Source of the DNA: an uncultured Flavobacteriales bacterium
Lineage (GTDB): Bacteria; Bacteroidota; Bacteroidia; Flavobacteriales_D; Crocinitomicaceae
Length of the DNA: 8,351 nt
Direction: 5' to 3'
Assembly (NCBI GenBank): GCA_903879765.1
Contig: CAIRMS010000286.1
Coordinates: 1-8,351 of the forward strand
The position numbers and the translations under genes are program-made. The number at the start of each line of letters is the position of its first letter. Within the stretch, counting starts at the first letter, position 1. Shown here piece by piece: positions 1 to 6,574 of this stretch. Under the pieces are notes generated by a model, which saw nothing but the letters and a program-made list of their open reading frames with translations, was not told the DNA's origin and searched no databases.

Positions 1-714
1 AGCAGCTACAACAAGCGCATGGTCATGATTATGGCTGGATTGATTCTTTTTGCAGCGTTATCATTTGGTATTTCTGAACTCATCAAACGCTTGCCGAAAG
101 AAGAAGTGGAACTACCTAAAGACAACGGTAAAAACATCACGTTACAACCACCTGCGAAAGAACTTCCCCCGCCGGTAACACCTCCTCCTCCCCCACCTCC
201 AAAATTGGAGCAAATGACGGCCTTCTTGCCGCCAGTGATTGAGGATGAAGTTGTAACTGACGTTCTACCTACGCAAGCTGAATTAGAAAATACAAAAGCT
301 GGGGATCAAGATATCGAAGGTGGCGATGAAGGTTGGGAATTACCAACGGATGAGCCAACCGGAGGTCCAGCACTGACGCAAACGGTTGTTGAACCGATCG
401 AAACATGGGTAGAAGTTGAAGCAGAATTTAACGGTGGATACGATAAATTAAATGAATTTATCAATGATAATATCCGTCCACCAGCTGAAGCAGCAGACCT
501 AGGAGTAAATGGTCGCGTTATTGTACGCTTTGTCGTAGAAAAAGATGGAACCGTTTCTAATGCTGTTGTTGAAACAAAATTAGATGAGTGTCCAGCTTGT
601 GACAAAGAAGCACTACGTGTAGTAAGCAGAATGCCGAAATGGAAAGCAGCATCGAATGCAGGTAGAGAAGTTCGTACCTATGTGCGCCTTCCGATTAAAT
701 TCGAATCTCAATAG
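1..714 (+). CDS. tonB: Energy transducer TonB (5' end outside the window)
   Basis: TonB spans the periplasm and passes proton-motive energy from the ExbB-ExbD motor to outer-membrane TonB-dependent transporters. The frame is open to the first base, so I treat the gene as truncated by the window: residues SSYNKR before the first ATG (19) look like the end of the cytoplasmic segment that precedes the helix in Bacteroidota TonB proteins. Of 237 visible residues, about 8-26 form the single membrane helix, 50-70 a proline-rich stretch with a run of seven prolines, and 75-120 an acidic linker. Residues about 138-237 form the TonB C-terminal domain, with FNGGYDKLNEFI, GRVIVRFVVEKDGTV, DKEALRVV and MPKW matching family motifs. 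A CPAC pair sits at 197-200. exbB and exbD genes would be expected upstream. A terminator follows the stop directly. Confidence 0.93.
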   Translation, partial: SSYNKRMVMIMAGLILFAALSFGISELIKRLPKEEVELPKDNGKNITLQPPAKELPPPVTPPPPPPPKLEQMTAFLPPVIEDEVVTDVLPTQAELENTKAGDQDIEGGDEGWELPTDEPTGGPALTQTVVEPIETWVEVEAEFNGGYDKLNEFINDNIRPPAEAADLGVNGRVIVRFVVEKDGTVSNAVVETKLDECPACDKEALRVVSRMPKWKAASNAGREVRTYVRLPIKFESQ

Positions 715-733
715 TTGTAAACTAAATTTATAG

Positions 734-768
734 ATCCCCAATAGAATTTTCGATTGGGGATTTTTTTT
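734..768 (+). terminator. Rho-independent terminator after tonB
   Basis: A perfect 9-bp stem (ATCCCCAAT at 734-742 with ATTGGGGAT at 753-761) encloses a 10-base loop and runs straight into eight T residues (761-768). It lies 20 bases after the tonB stop codon and ends only six bases before the ATG of the next gene. It may therefore end the tonB transcript, or set how much readthrough reaches the downstream genes. Confidence 0.88.
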
Positions 769-774
769 GTCAAT

Positions 775-990
775 ATGAAAACAAATATCATTCAAAGTAT
801 TACTGGAGGACTCGTTGTAATTGTCGCATTTTTATTTGCAGGAATGCTGCTTTTCAAGGACGTTGTGCCTTACCTGAACGGTTGGAAAAGAATTACAACG
901 ATTGTTGTTTTAGTACTTTATGCAAGCTATCGCTTTTCTCGTATTTACAAAGATTTCAAAACAAATAAGCAACAAAACGAACGCATATGA
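775..990 (+). CDS. Small two-helix membrane protein, function unknown
   Basis: A 71-residue protein that I do not recognise. It has two hydrophobic segments, about residues 9-27 and 39-55, joined by a short loop containing a KDVVPYLNG stretch, and a basic, polar tail (YKDFKTNKQQNERI). The positive charges around the second helix and tail suggest both ends are cytoplasmic, with the loop outside; this is an inference. I chose the ATG at 775 because the earlier in-frame TTG at 754 lies inside the terminator stem and would add only seven poorly placed residues. No Shine-Dalgarno sequence is visible. The stop codon overlaps the start of the next gene in an ATGA arrangement (987-990), which suggests translational coupling to the PstS-like lipoprotein. 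Its position between TonB and that lipoprotein suggests an envelope role. Confidence 0.72.
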   Translation: MKTNIIQSITGGLVVIVAFLFAGMLLFKDVVPYLNGWKRITTIVVLVLYASYRFSRIYKDFKTNKQQNERI

Positions 991-1907
991 ATCGATACAT
1001 TTTATTTCTATCGCTTTTTTTAGTTGGAACTTTCGTTTCCTGTGATTCCCCTCAGAATCCATTGGCATATGTGAAAGAAACACACGGACGAGGCAAAGCA
1101 CTGATATACGTTGAGGAGTCTTTTAAGCCACTCTTTGAAACTTCGATTTCTACCTTTGAAAGTTTGAATCCCAAAGCAGACATCACCGCCAAGTATCTTC
1201 CGGAAGGAAAAATCATCAAAGCATTTTTTGATGGTCAAGTGAAAACCATTACCATTACACGTGATTTCACCAAAGCCGAAAAAAAATACCTCAAAAGTAA
1301 AAACGTCGAAGTAAGTAGCGACCGTATAGCACTAGACGCTGTTGCATTGATTGTTAATCCTGACAATTCTGATACCACCATCAGCATTCCTAGACTTAGA
1401 AAAATACTTACAGATAAAAACAGTGTTTGGCCAACTTCCAAACAAGCTATTTCTTTGGTATTTGACCAAATGAACTCTGCGAATTTCAATTACATTACCG
1501 ACATGCTTCAAACGAATAAATTATCCAGCAATGTTTTTGCTGCAAAATCAAATGAAGAGGTTATCAATTATGTCAAAAACAACAAGAATGCCATCGGTAT
1601 CATTGGGTTAAACTGGATTTCCAATCAAGAGGACTTTGAAGTGCTCAACTTTTTAGCTGGGATTCGTGTCATGGATGTAAAACTTACCGAAGAAAGCGAA
1701 TCATTTAAGCCAATTAGTGGGTTAATTTACACGAGAGAATACCCACTCATTCGCGATGTTTGGATGATCAACAAAGGAAGCCGATCTGGATTAAATTCTG
1801 GTTTTGCAAACTTCATGATGGGTGAAAAAGGACAAATCATTATTCATAAATCAGAATTAGTTCCAGCCAATAATCCAGTTCGACTCATTCAAATCAGTCC
1901 CAAATAA
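987..1907 (+). CDS. PstS-like substrate-binding lipoprotein
   Basis: A 306-residue periplasmic-binding-protein-like protein of the PstS (PBP-like 2) type. The N-terminus is a lipoprotein signal: a hydrophobic core at about 4-16 and FVSC with the lipidated Cys at 19, followed by Asp. Family-like segments follow in order: TITRDFTKAE (about 89-98), DRIALDAVALIVNP (112-125), LRKILTDKNSVWP (137-149), a helix rich in Asn and Lys ending in AIGIIGLNW (202-210), and YPLIRDVWMINKG (252-264) with GQIIIHKSELVPA (282-294). The Ser/Thr/Gly loop and the Arg-containing SGT segment that normally contact phosphate are not evident, so phosphate may not be the ligand. No ABC permease or ATPase gene follows; the neighbours are tonB and a TPR protein. 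Translation probably couples to the small membrane protein upstream. The gene ends in tandem TAA codons. Confidence 0.83.
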   Translation: MNRYILFLSLFLVGTFVSCDSPQNPLAYVKETHGRGKALIYVEESFKPLFETSISTFESLNPKADITAKYLPEGKIIKAFFDGQVKTITITRDFTKAEKKYLKSKNVEVSSDRIALDAVALIVNPDNSDTTISIPRLRKILTDKNSVWPTSKQAISLVFDQMNSANFNYITDMLQTNKLSSNVFAAKSNEEVINYVKNNKNAIGIIGLNWISNQEDFEVLNFLAGIRVMDVKLTEESESFKPISGLIYTREYPLIRDVWMINKGSRSGLNSGFANFMMGEKGQIIIHKSELVPANNPVRLIQISPK

Positions 1908-2002
1908 TAAATCTGTATCATTTATCACAGCTTTTTTTTGCCAAACCATAAAACAAAGCTATTTTTGGCAAGCAAATTGATTAGCATATAAAAACACACA
2001 AA

Positions 2003-3607
2003 ATGAAAACCTTATTTTTAATCGGAGCAGCATTTTTAAGTAGCTTGACATTCGGTCAAACCTTGAAAGATGCGATTTACAAAACGGATAACGAACGTTA
2101 TGCTGATGCAATTAAAGATTTCGCTGCATTGGTGAAAGCGGATCCTATGAACGGTGAATTATACTTTTACTACGGTGACTGTTATTTTGACAAAGGTTTA
2201 GTTGATTCCGCGAAAATGATGTGGAACAAAAGTTTTGAAGTGGATAAACTTCGAGCGTTACCATTTGTGGCCTCTGGACGTGTACTTTGGATTGATGGGA
2301 AGAAACCAGAAGCAAAAGTAGAGTTCGATAAAGCATTTGCGCTGACCAAAAAAGACAAATTAAAACGTGCGGAAGTAATTCGTGGAATGGCGAAGATTTT
2401 CATTAAGTCTGACGTGAAAGATTACGATCAAGCCTTGTTGCTTTTAGAAGAAGCAATCGTTAAGGATCCTAAAAACGAAGACAATCTATTGTTAAAAGGT
2501 GATGCGCTTTACGCAAAAACACCAGATAATGCGAGTTTAGCTATTAAGTCATACTTGGCCGTTTTGGACATCAATCCAAAATCTCCTCGAGGTGTGGTGC
2601 GCGTAGCAAATATATACCAAGCTGCTCAAAACCAAGAAAAAGCGAATGAAATGTACAAGCAAGCAAAACAGATTGACTCGACTTACGCACCTGCTTATCG
2701 TGCAAATGCTGAGTTGAATATGCGTTTTGGGAAGAAAAAAGCAGCGATTGATGATTGGCAAAAATACTTGAAACTAAATAACAACTTGGAGGCACGCTAC
2801 TTGTATACAACCGCACTTTTCAATGCGAAAGAATACTGTGAAGCTATTACCGAGGTGAATAAGTTGAATGCAATGAACTTCTCGAATTTCTACACAGAAC
2901 GTATGTTGGCATTCTCTTATTTAGAGTGTAATACTGACAGTACTTCTATCAAAAAAGGATTAGATGCTTCCGCTCGTTTCTTCACTGTTGTTCCAGCGAA
3001 CATGATTAGCTATATGGACTACAAAACGAAAGGCGCGCTCTTAATGAAAATGGGAATGGATTCTCTAGGACTGATTGAATACGAGAAAGCTATCGCTATA
3101 AATGAAATCGCTGCAAAAGAATTGTCAGGAGAAGTTGCGAGTAAGTACTTTAAAGCTAAAAAGTATAACAAAGCAATTGAATTATTCAACATGCGTTCTA
3201 AGTTGGTAACCTTGAATTCAGCAGAAGAATTTGAGCTTGGTAAAGCTTATTACATTGGTCAGAAAAACTATGCATTAGCTGACTCTGCGTTTTCTCATGT
3301 GAATAAGTTATCCCCTAGTTACTTGCCTGGTTATCGCTGGAGAGCTCTTGCAAATATTGGATTAGATGCGAACAACGAACGTTGGTTGGCACAGCCTTAT
3401 TTTGAGAAAATCATTGAATTAGTAAAAGTTGAGGAACGCACATTGCCAACGAATAAAACGATGATGTTAGAAGCTTGTCGTTACTTGTGTGATTATTATG
3501 CAAAATCAGCGGCAAAAGATTTGGATAAAACGAAATCGTTCTACGAAATCATTTTGCAAATCGATCCAAACGATGCGACAGCTAAAACGGCATTGGGAAT
3601 TAAATAA
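2003..3607 (+). CDS. Secreted tetratricopeptide-repeat protein
   Basis: A 534-residue protein, almost all alpha-helical repeats. Residues 1-18 form a cleavable signal peptide (MKTLFLIGAAFLSSLTFG, then Gln, a common mature start in Bacteroidota), with no lipobox, so the mature protein is likely periplasmic. TPR-like helix pairs are readable at about 24-50, 51-84, 140-156, 160-192, 196-226, 228-259, 262-290, 345-370, 376-402, 405-437, 441-472 and 485-520, with typical marks such as ALYAKTPDNASLAIKSYLAVLDINP and YEIILQIDPND. Such proteins serve as protein-binding scaffolds; no enzymatic domain is visible. It lies 95 bp after the PstS-like gene in the same direction and is closed by a strong terminator. 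Linkage to tonB suggests a part in envelope transport or assembly, but the partner is unknown. The ATG follows an A-rich stretch with no Shine-Dalgarno. Confidence 0.88.
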   Translation: MKTLFLIGAAFLSSLTFGQTLKDAIYKTDNERYADAIKDFAALVKADPMNGELYFYYGDCYFDKGLVDSAKMMWNKSFEVDKLRALPFVASGRVLWIDGKKPEAKVEFDKAFALTKKDKLKRAEVIRGMAKIFIKSDVKDYDQALLLLEEAIVKDPKNEDNLLLKGDALYAKTPDNASLAIKSYLAVLDINPKSPRGVVRVANIYQAAQNQEKANEMYKQAKQIDSTYAPAYRANAELNMRFGKKKAAIDDWQKYLKLNNNLEARYLYTTALFNAKEYCEAITEVNKLNAMNFSNFYTERMLAFSYLECNTDSTSIKKGLDASARFFTVVPANMISYMDYKTKGALLMKMGMDSLGLIEYEKAIAINEIAAKELSGEVASKYFKAKKYNKAIELFNMRSKLVTLNSAEEFELGKAYYIGQKNYALADSAFSHVNKLSPSYLPGYRWRALANIGLDANNERWLAQPYFEKIIELVKVEERTLPTNKTMMLEACRYLCDYYAKSAAKDLDKTKSFYEIILQIDPNDATAKTALGIK

Positions 3608-3626
3608 AATTCTTTGAAAGTAACTG

Positions 3627-3656
3627 AAAGGCGGATTTATCCGCCTTTTTTGTTTT
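3627..3656 (+). terminator. Rho-independent terminator after the TPR gene
   Basis: A 9-bp perfect stem (AAAGGCGGA at 3627-3635 with TCCGCCTTT at 3640-3648) has a four-base loop TTTA and is followed by a T-rich tract (3646-3656, interrupted by one G). It starts 19 bases after the TPR stop codon and closes the tonB-side cluster on the + strand. There is no matching A-run on its left, so it probably acts in one direction only. Confidence 0.92.
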
Positions 3657-3686
3657 ATAACTTTTAGCATAAATTGACTATCTTTC
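3654..3686 (+). promoter_or_regulatory. Possible Bacteroidota-type promoter for the DUF2141 lipoprotein
   Basis: TATCTTTC at 3679-3686 differs from the Bacteroidota -7 consensus TAnnTTTG at one position, and TTTA at 3654-3657 differs from the -33 TTTG at one position. The gap between them is 21 bases, within the known range for this phylum. The transcript would start about ten bases before the ATG at 3702. A promoter is needed here because a terminator stands immediately upstream. In such AT-rich DNA a match of this quality can arise by chance. Confidence 0.28.
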
Positions 3687-3701
3687 TTAAAAATTAGTCG
3701 A

Positions 3702-4196
3702 ATGAAATTCCTATTTGCTTTTGCTGTTTTAGTTTCCGTATCTATGATTTCCTGTAAAAAGGATGTTCCAGTTCCGACAAACACAAACATCCCAAACGGG
3801 GACAGTTTAACTGTAGTGGATACATTAGGAAAGCTGAAAGTAGATTTATCAGGTATGCAGAATATGAATGGAAGCGTAAATTTTGCTTTATATAACAACA
3901 GTGCAAATTTTAATGACCCGAATCAAGTATACAAGTCACTTAGCTTTACTTCAACTGGTTCAAGTATGTCCTTTACGATTGATAGTCTTCCTGAAGGAAC
4001 CTATGCATTTGGTGTTTTCCACGATGAAAACAATAATCAGTCAATAGATCAAAATTGGTTAGGGATTCCTACAGAAGGATTTGCCTTTTCTAATAATGCG
4101 ATGGGAAGCTTTGGGCCTCCAACATTCATACAAGCCCAGTTTGTTGTGCTAAAAAACCAAACACATGTGCAAACTATTGCACTAAACTTCTATTAA
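3702..4196 (+). CDS. DUF2141-family lipoprotein
   Basis: A 164-residue lipoprotein. The signal peptide ends in the lipobox MISC with Cys at 18, followed by KKD, which resembles the lysine/acidic export signal of surface lipoproteins in this phylum. A proline- and Asn-rich spacer (about 22-40) leads into a beta-rich DUF2141 domain (about 43-164). Family marks are LPEGTYAFGVFHDENNNQSID (97-116), GIPTEGFAFSNN (121-132) and GSFGPPTF (135-142). The DENNNQSID loop resembles a calcium-binding loop, which is typical of the family but unproven. The biochemical role of DUF2141 proteins is not established. The gene stands alone on the + strand between a terminator and the convergent riboflavin synthase gene, and the two stop codons overlap in TTAA (4193-4196). 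Confidence 0.87.
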   Translation: MKFLFAFAVLVSVSMISCKKDVPVPTNTNIPNGDSLTVVDTLGKLKVDLSGMQNMNGSVNFALYNNSANFNDPNQVYKSLSFTSTGSSMSFTIDSLPEGTYAFGVFHDENNNQSIDQNWLGIPTEGFAFSNNAMGSFGPPTFIQAQFVVLKNQTHVQTIALNFY

Positions 4197-4771
4197 CGGT
4201 TCATCAAGCGAGCGACGTATTTTCCGATAATATCGAATTCCAAGTTCACCTCATCACCTACAGCTAAGGTGTGGAAATTGGTGTGCTCGTATGTGTATGG
4301 TATAATGCACACGGAAAAAGCACCATCTTCTGAATCAACCACCGTTAAACTTGTTCCATTAATGGTAATCGAACCTTTTTCAACTGTGACAAAATCTGAT
4401 GAATATTCAAAACGATAACGCCAGCTACCATCCTCGTCCGCAATAGACACACAACGCGCCAATCCATCTACGTGCCCTTGGACAATATGACCGTCAAGAC
4501 GTCCGTTAAAGCTCATACAGCGCTCCAAGTTGATTTTTGACCCAAGTACCCAACTGCCAAGATTCGTTTTCTGTAAAGTCTCATGAATAGCCGTTACGGT
4601 ATGTTTTCCCGGATTCAACTCAACAACCGTCAAACAACAACCATTGTGCGCTACACTTTGGTCAATTTTTAACTCGTCACTTAAGTTCGACTCGATGGTA
4701 AAGTGAATATTTCCCGCATCCTTTTGGATGTTGGTAATCACTCCTATCTCTTCAATTATTCCTGTAAACAT
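4193..4771 (-). CDS. ribE: Riboflavin synthase, alpha chain
   Basis: This cytoplasmic enzyme converts two molecules of 6,7-dimethyl-8-ribityllumazine into riboflavin and a pyrimidine that is recycled, the last step of riboflavin synthesis. The 192 residues form the two lumazine-binding barrels expected. The start MFTGIIEEIG is the family signature, with Phe2 near the active site. Barrel one carries SVAHNGCCLTV (39-49), matching the E. coli enzyme closely, and ETLQKTNLG. GRLDGHIVQGHVDG opens barrel two, followed by GSITINGTSLTVV with the conserved Ser-Leu-Thr, and IPYTYEHTNF. The C-terminus IIGKYVARL fits the trimerisation helix. Length is normal or slightly short. It lies 22 bp after recJ and is probably cotranscribed with it. 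The same gene is called ribC in E. coli. No FMN riboswitch is visible. Confidence 0.96.
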   Translation of the reverse strand: MFTGIIEEIGVITNIQKDAGNIHFTIESNLSDELKIDQSVAHNGCCLTVVELNPGKHTVTAIHETLQKTNLGSWVLGSKINLERCMSFNGRLDGHIVQGHVDGLARCVSIADEDGSWRYRFEYSSDFVTVEKGSITINGTSLTVVDSEDGAFSVCIIPYTYEHTNFHTLAVGDEVNLEFDIIGKYVARLMNR

Positions 4772-4793
4772 AGATTCAAAATTAAGGCAATTT

Positions 4794-6518
4794 TCATGAA
4801 TCCGTTGCGCGAATGTCTTTTATATTGAATTGTAAATTGGTTTTTCCATTAAATTCATTGGTTTCAAGGGTGTAAGCCATTTCAAAAGCCATTCCTTTCA
4901 ATGTGTGCTCTTCTTTGTCAGCAAGATTAAATCCTATGGCGTCGAAAGCCAAGCTAGAATCAGATTGAACCACGCGTAACTTGAGGTGCTTTTCTTTGAG
5001 AATGCGTGCATCCGTAGCGAATAATTCTTTCGTGCAAAAAACGGGTTTCATATTTCCTGGTCCAAACGGTTCAAATGCATCGATGATCTTTTTTATACGT
5101 GGTAACTTTCCATTCCACACCGTTTGAATGTCATTCAAGTCGATACTCAAATCAATTTTCTGTAAAGCTTCCAATGGTGCTCCATTCAAACGTCGTTTAA
5201 CTTCCTGGTCAAACGCTAAGCGAAATGCTTTCAGATTTTCCTTAGGCATAGTTAATCCAGCGGCGTAATGGTGTCCACCAAATTGGGTCAGATGCTCCTT
5301 GCAAGACTCCAAAACATCGTAAAGATTAATCGTGCCTACACTTCTAGCGGAACCAGTTAATTGTCCATTTGATTCGGTTAAAACAATCGTCGGGCGGTAA
5401 TGAGATTCTATAATGCGCGATGCAACGATTCCAACCACACCTTTGTGCCAATCCTTTTGAAATACCAGGTTTGTGCATTGATTCGGATGGTCTATATCCG
5501 CGGAAATCTGCTCAAGTGCTTCTTCTGTAATGGACTGATCAATCGTACGTCTCAAGGTATTGTCATCGTGAATTTCCTGTGCCAATTGTTTTATTTCTTC
5601 TTCATTTGACGATAGCATCCAATCAACTGCCGTTTTACCGCTTCGAATTCTACCTGCGGCGTTTACTCTGGGTGCAATTACAAAAACGACATCCGTTAAA
5701 TTCAAGGGAAGTTTTTTTCCTGCCAAGGTTAATAATTCATCAAATGCTTTTCTTGGATGTTGGTTCATTTGAATGAGTCCATGGTGACATAAAATTCGGT
5801 TTTCACCCATCACATCAACAATATCCGCTCCAATACTTAATGCGAGTAAATCTAAACTTTCAAACAGTGAATCACTTGGTAAACCATGATCAATATAAAG
5901 AGCCTGCATTAACTTAAATCCAACGCCACATCCAGAAAGTTCTTTAAACGGATAGTTGCAATCTACTCTTTTTGGATCGAGCACAATCCCTTTTGGCAAT
6001 TCCGTTCCAGGTTGATGGTGGTCACAGATGATAAAATCAATGCCCAGATTTTTTGCGCCTTCTACTAATTCATTTGACTTTATTCCGCAGTCAAGGGTAA
6101 TAATGAGTGTACAGTTCTCTGATTGAGCATAATCAACGCCTTGTTGACTTAAACCGTAGCCCTCTTTGTAACGATCTGGAATGTAATAGCATACGTTGGG
6201 ATGAAACTTGGTCAATTGCTCGTACATCAAGGCAACAGCAGTTGTGCCATCTACATCGTAATCACCAAAAAGGAGAATTCCTTCTTGCTTTTTTATCGCT
6301 TGATTGATTCGGTTTACGGCAGCATCCATATCCTTCATCAGGAATGGGTCATGCAATTCATCTAGACTTGGACGAAAGAACGCACGTGCTTCAGCCTCCG
6401 TTTCAAGTCCACGTTGGACCAACAACCTCCCGACAAAAGGTTCAACGTTTAATTTTTCTACTAAAAGACTAACTTTTTTCTCTTCAACTGTTGGTTGAAA
6501 CACCCATTTTTTTTCCAT
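4794..6518 (-). CDS. recJ: Single-stranded-DNA-specific exonuclease RecJ
   Basis: RecJ is a Mg/Mn-dependent 5'-3' exonuclease on single-stranded DNA that acts in recombination, gap processing and mismatch repair in the cytoplasm. The 574 residues are almost the length of the E. coli enzyme (577). The DHH domain has motif I FGDYDVDGTT (84-93, with Asp 86, 88 and 90), TLDCG (141-145), the DHH triad in CDHHQPG (165-171), DPKR (181-184) and APRVNAAGRIRSG (282-294). The WHKGVVGIVASR segment (357-368) and GGHHYAAG (414-421) mark the DHHA1 domain. The OB-fold region, about 455-570, includes PFGPGNMKPVF. All metal-binding positions I can read are kept, so it should be active. It starts 56 bp after pyk with no terminator between them, and ribE follows. 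Confidence 0.97.
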   Translation of the reverse strand: MEKKWVFQPTVEEKKVSLLVEKLNVEPFVGRLLVQRGLETEAEARAFFRPSLDELHDPFLMKDMDAAVNRINQAIKKQEGILLFGDYDVDGTTAVALMYEQLTKFHPNVCYYIPDRYKEGYGLSQQGVDYAQSENCTLIITLDCGIKSNELVEGAKNLGIDFIICDHHQPGTELPKGIVLDPKRVDCNYPFKELSGCGVGFKLMQALYIDHGLPSDSLFESLDLLALSIGADIVDVMGENRILCHHGLIQMNQHPRKAFDELLTLAGKKLPLNLTDVVFVIAPRVNAAGRIRSGKTAVDWMLSSNEEEIKQLAQEIHDDNTLRRTIDQSITEEALEQISADIDHPNQCTNLVFQKDWHKGVVGIVASRIIESHYRPTIVLTESNGQLTGSARSVGTINLYDVLESCKEHLTQFGGHHYAAGLTMPKENLKAFRLAFDQEVKRRLNGAPLEALQKIDLSIDLNDIQTVWNGKLPRIKKIIDAFEPFGPGNMKPVFCTKELFATDARILKEKHLKLRVVQSDSSLAFDAIGFNLADKEEHTLKGMAFEMAYTLETNEFNGKTNLQFNIKDIRATDS

Positions 6519-6574
6519 CTCACTTGTTCTTTACTTTAAGTTAAGCATTTTTTTTGAGATGAATACGCCGAAAT

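Noticed and set aside
19..21. ATG at 19 as the true start of tonB
   Set aside because: The frame stays open to base 1, and the residues before it (SSYNKR) fit the cytoplasmic segment of Bacteroidota TonB; starting here would remove that segment.
306..605. Open frame of 99 codons on the - strand inside tonB
   Set aside because: It is low-complexity Ser/Thr-rich, antisense to a well-supported gene, and resembles no known family; the same holds for the antisense frames inside the TPR, recJ and pyk genes.
754..774. TTG at 754 as the start of the small membrane protein
   Set aside because: It lies inside the terminator stem and T-run, adds only seven residues before a good ATG, and has no ribosome-binding site.
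1938..1971. Inverted repeat TTGCCAAA / TTTGGCAA as a terminator after the PstS-like gene
   Set aside because: The loop is 18 bases, and the T-run precedes the stem rather than following it; no + strand terminator is supported. A role as an operator cannot be excluded, but nothing else supports it.
1964..1994. Promoter for the TPR gene with TTTG at 1964-1967
   Set aside because: At the expected distance the sequence is TATAAAAA, a poor match to TAnnTTTG; chance match in AT-rich DNA is likely.
4150..4176. Palindrome CACATGTG beside an A-run as a - strand terminator for the ribE transcript
   Set aside because: The palindrome has no room for a loop, the stem would be too short, and the site lies inside the lipoprotein coding region.
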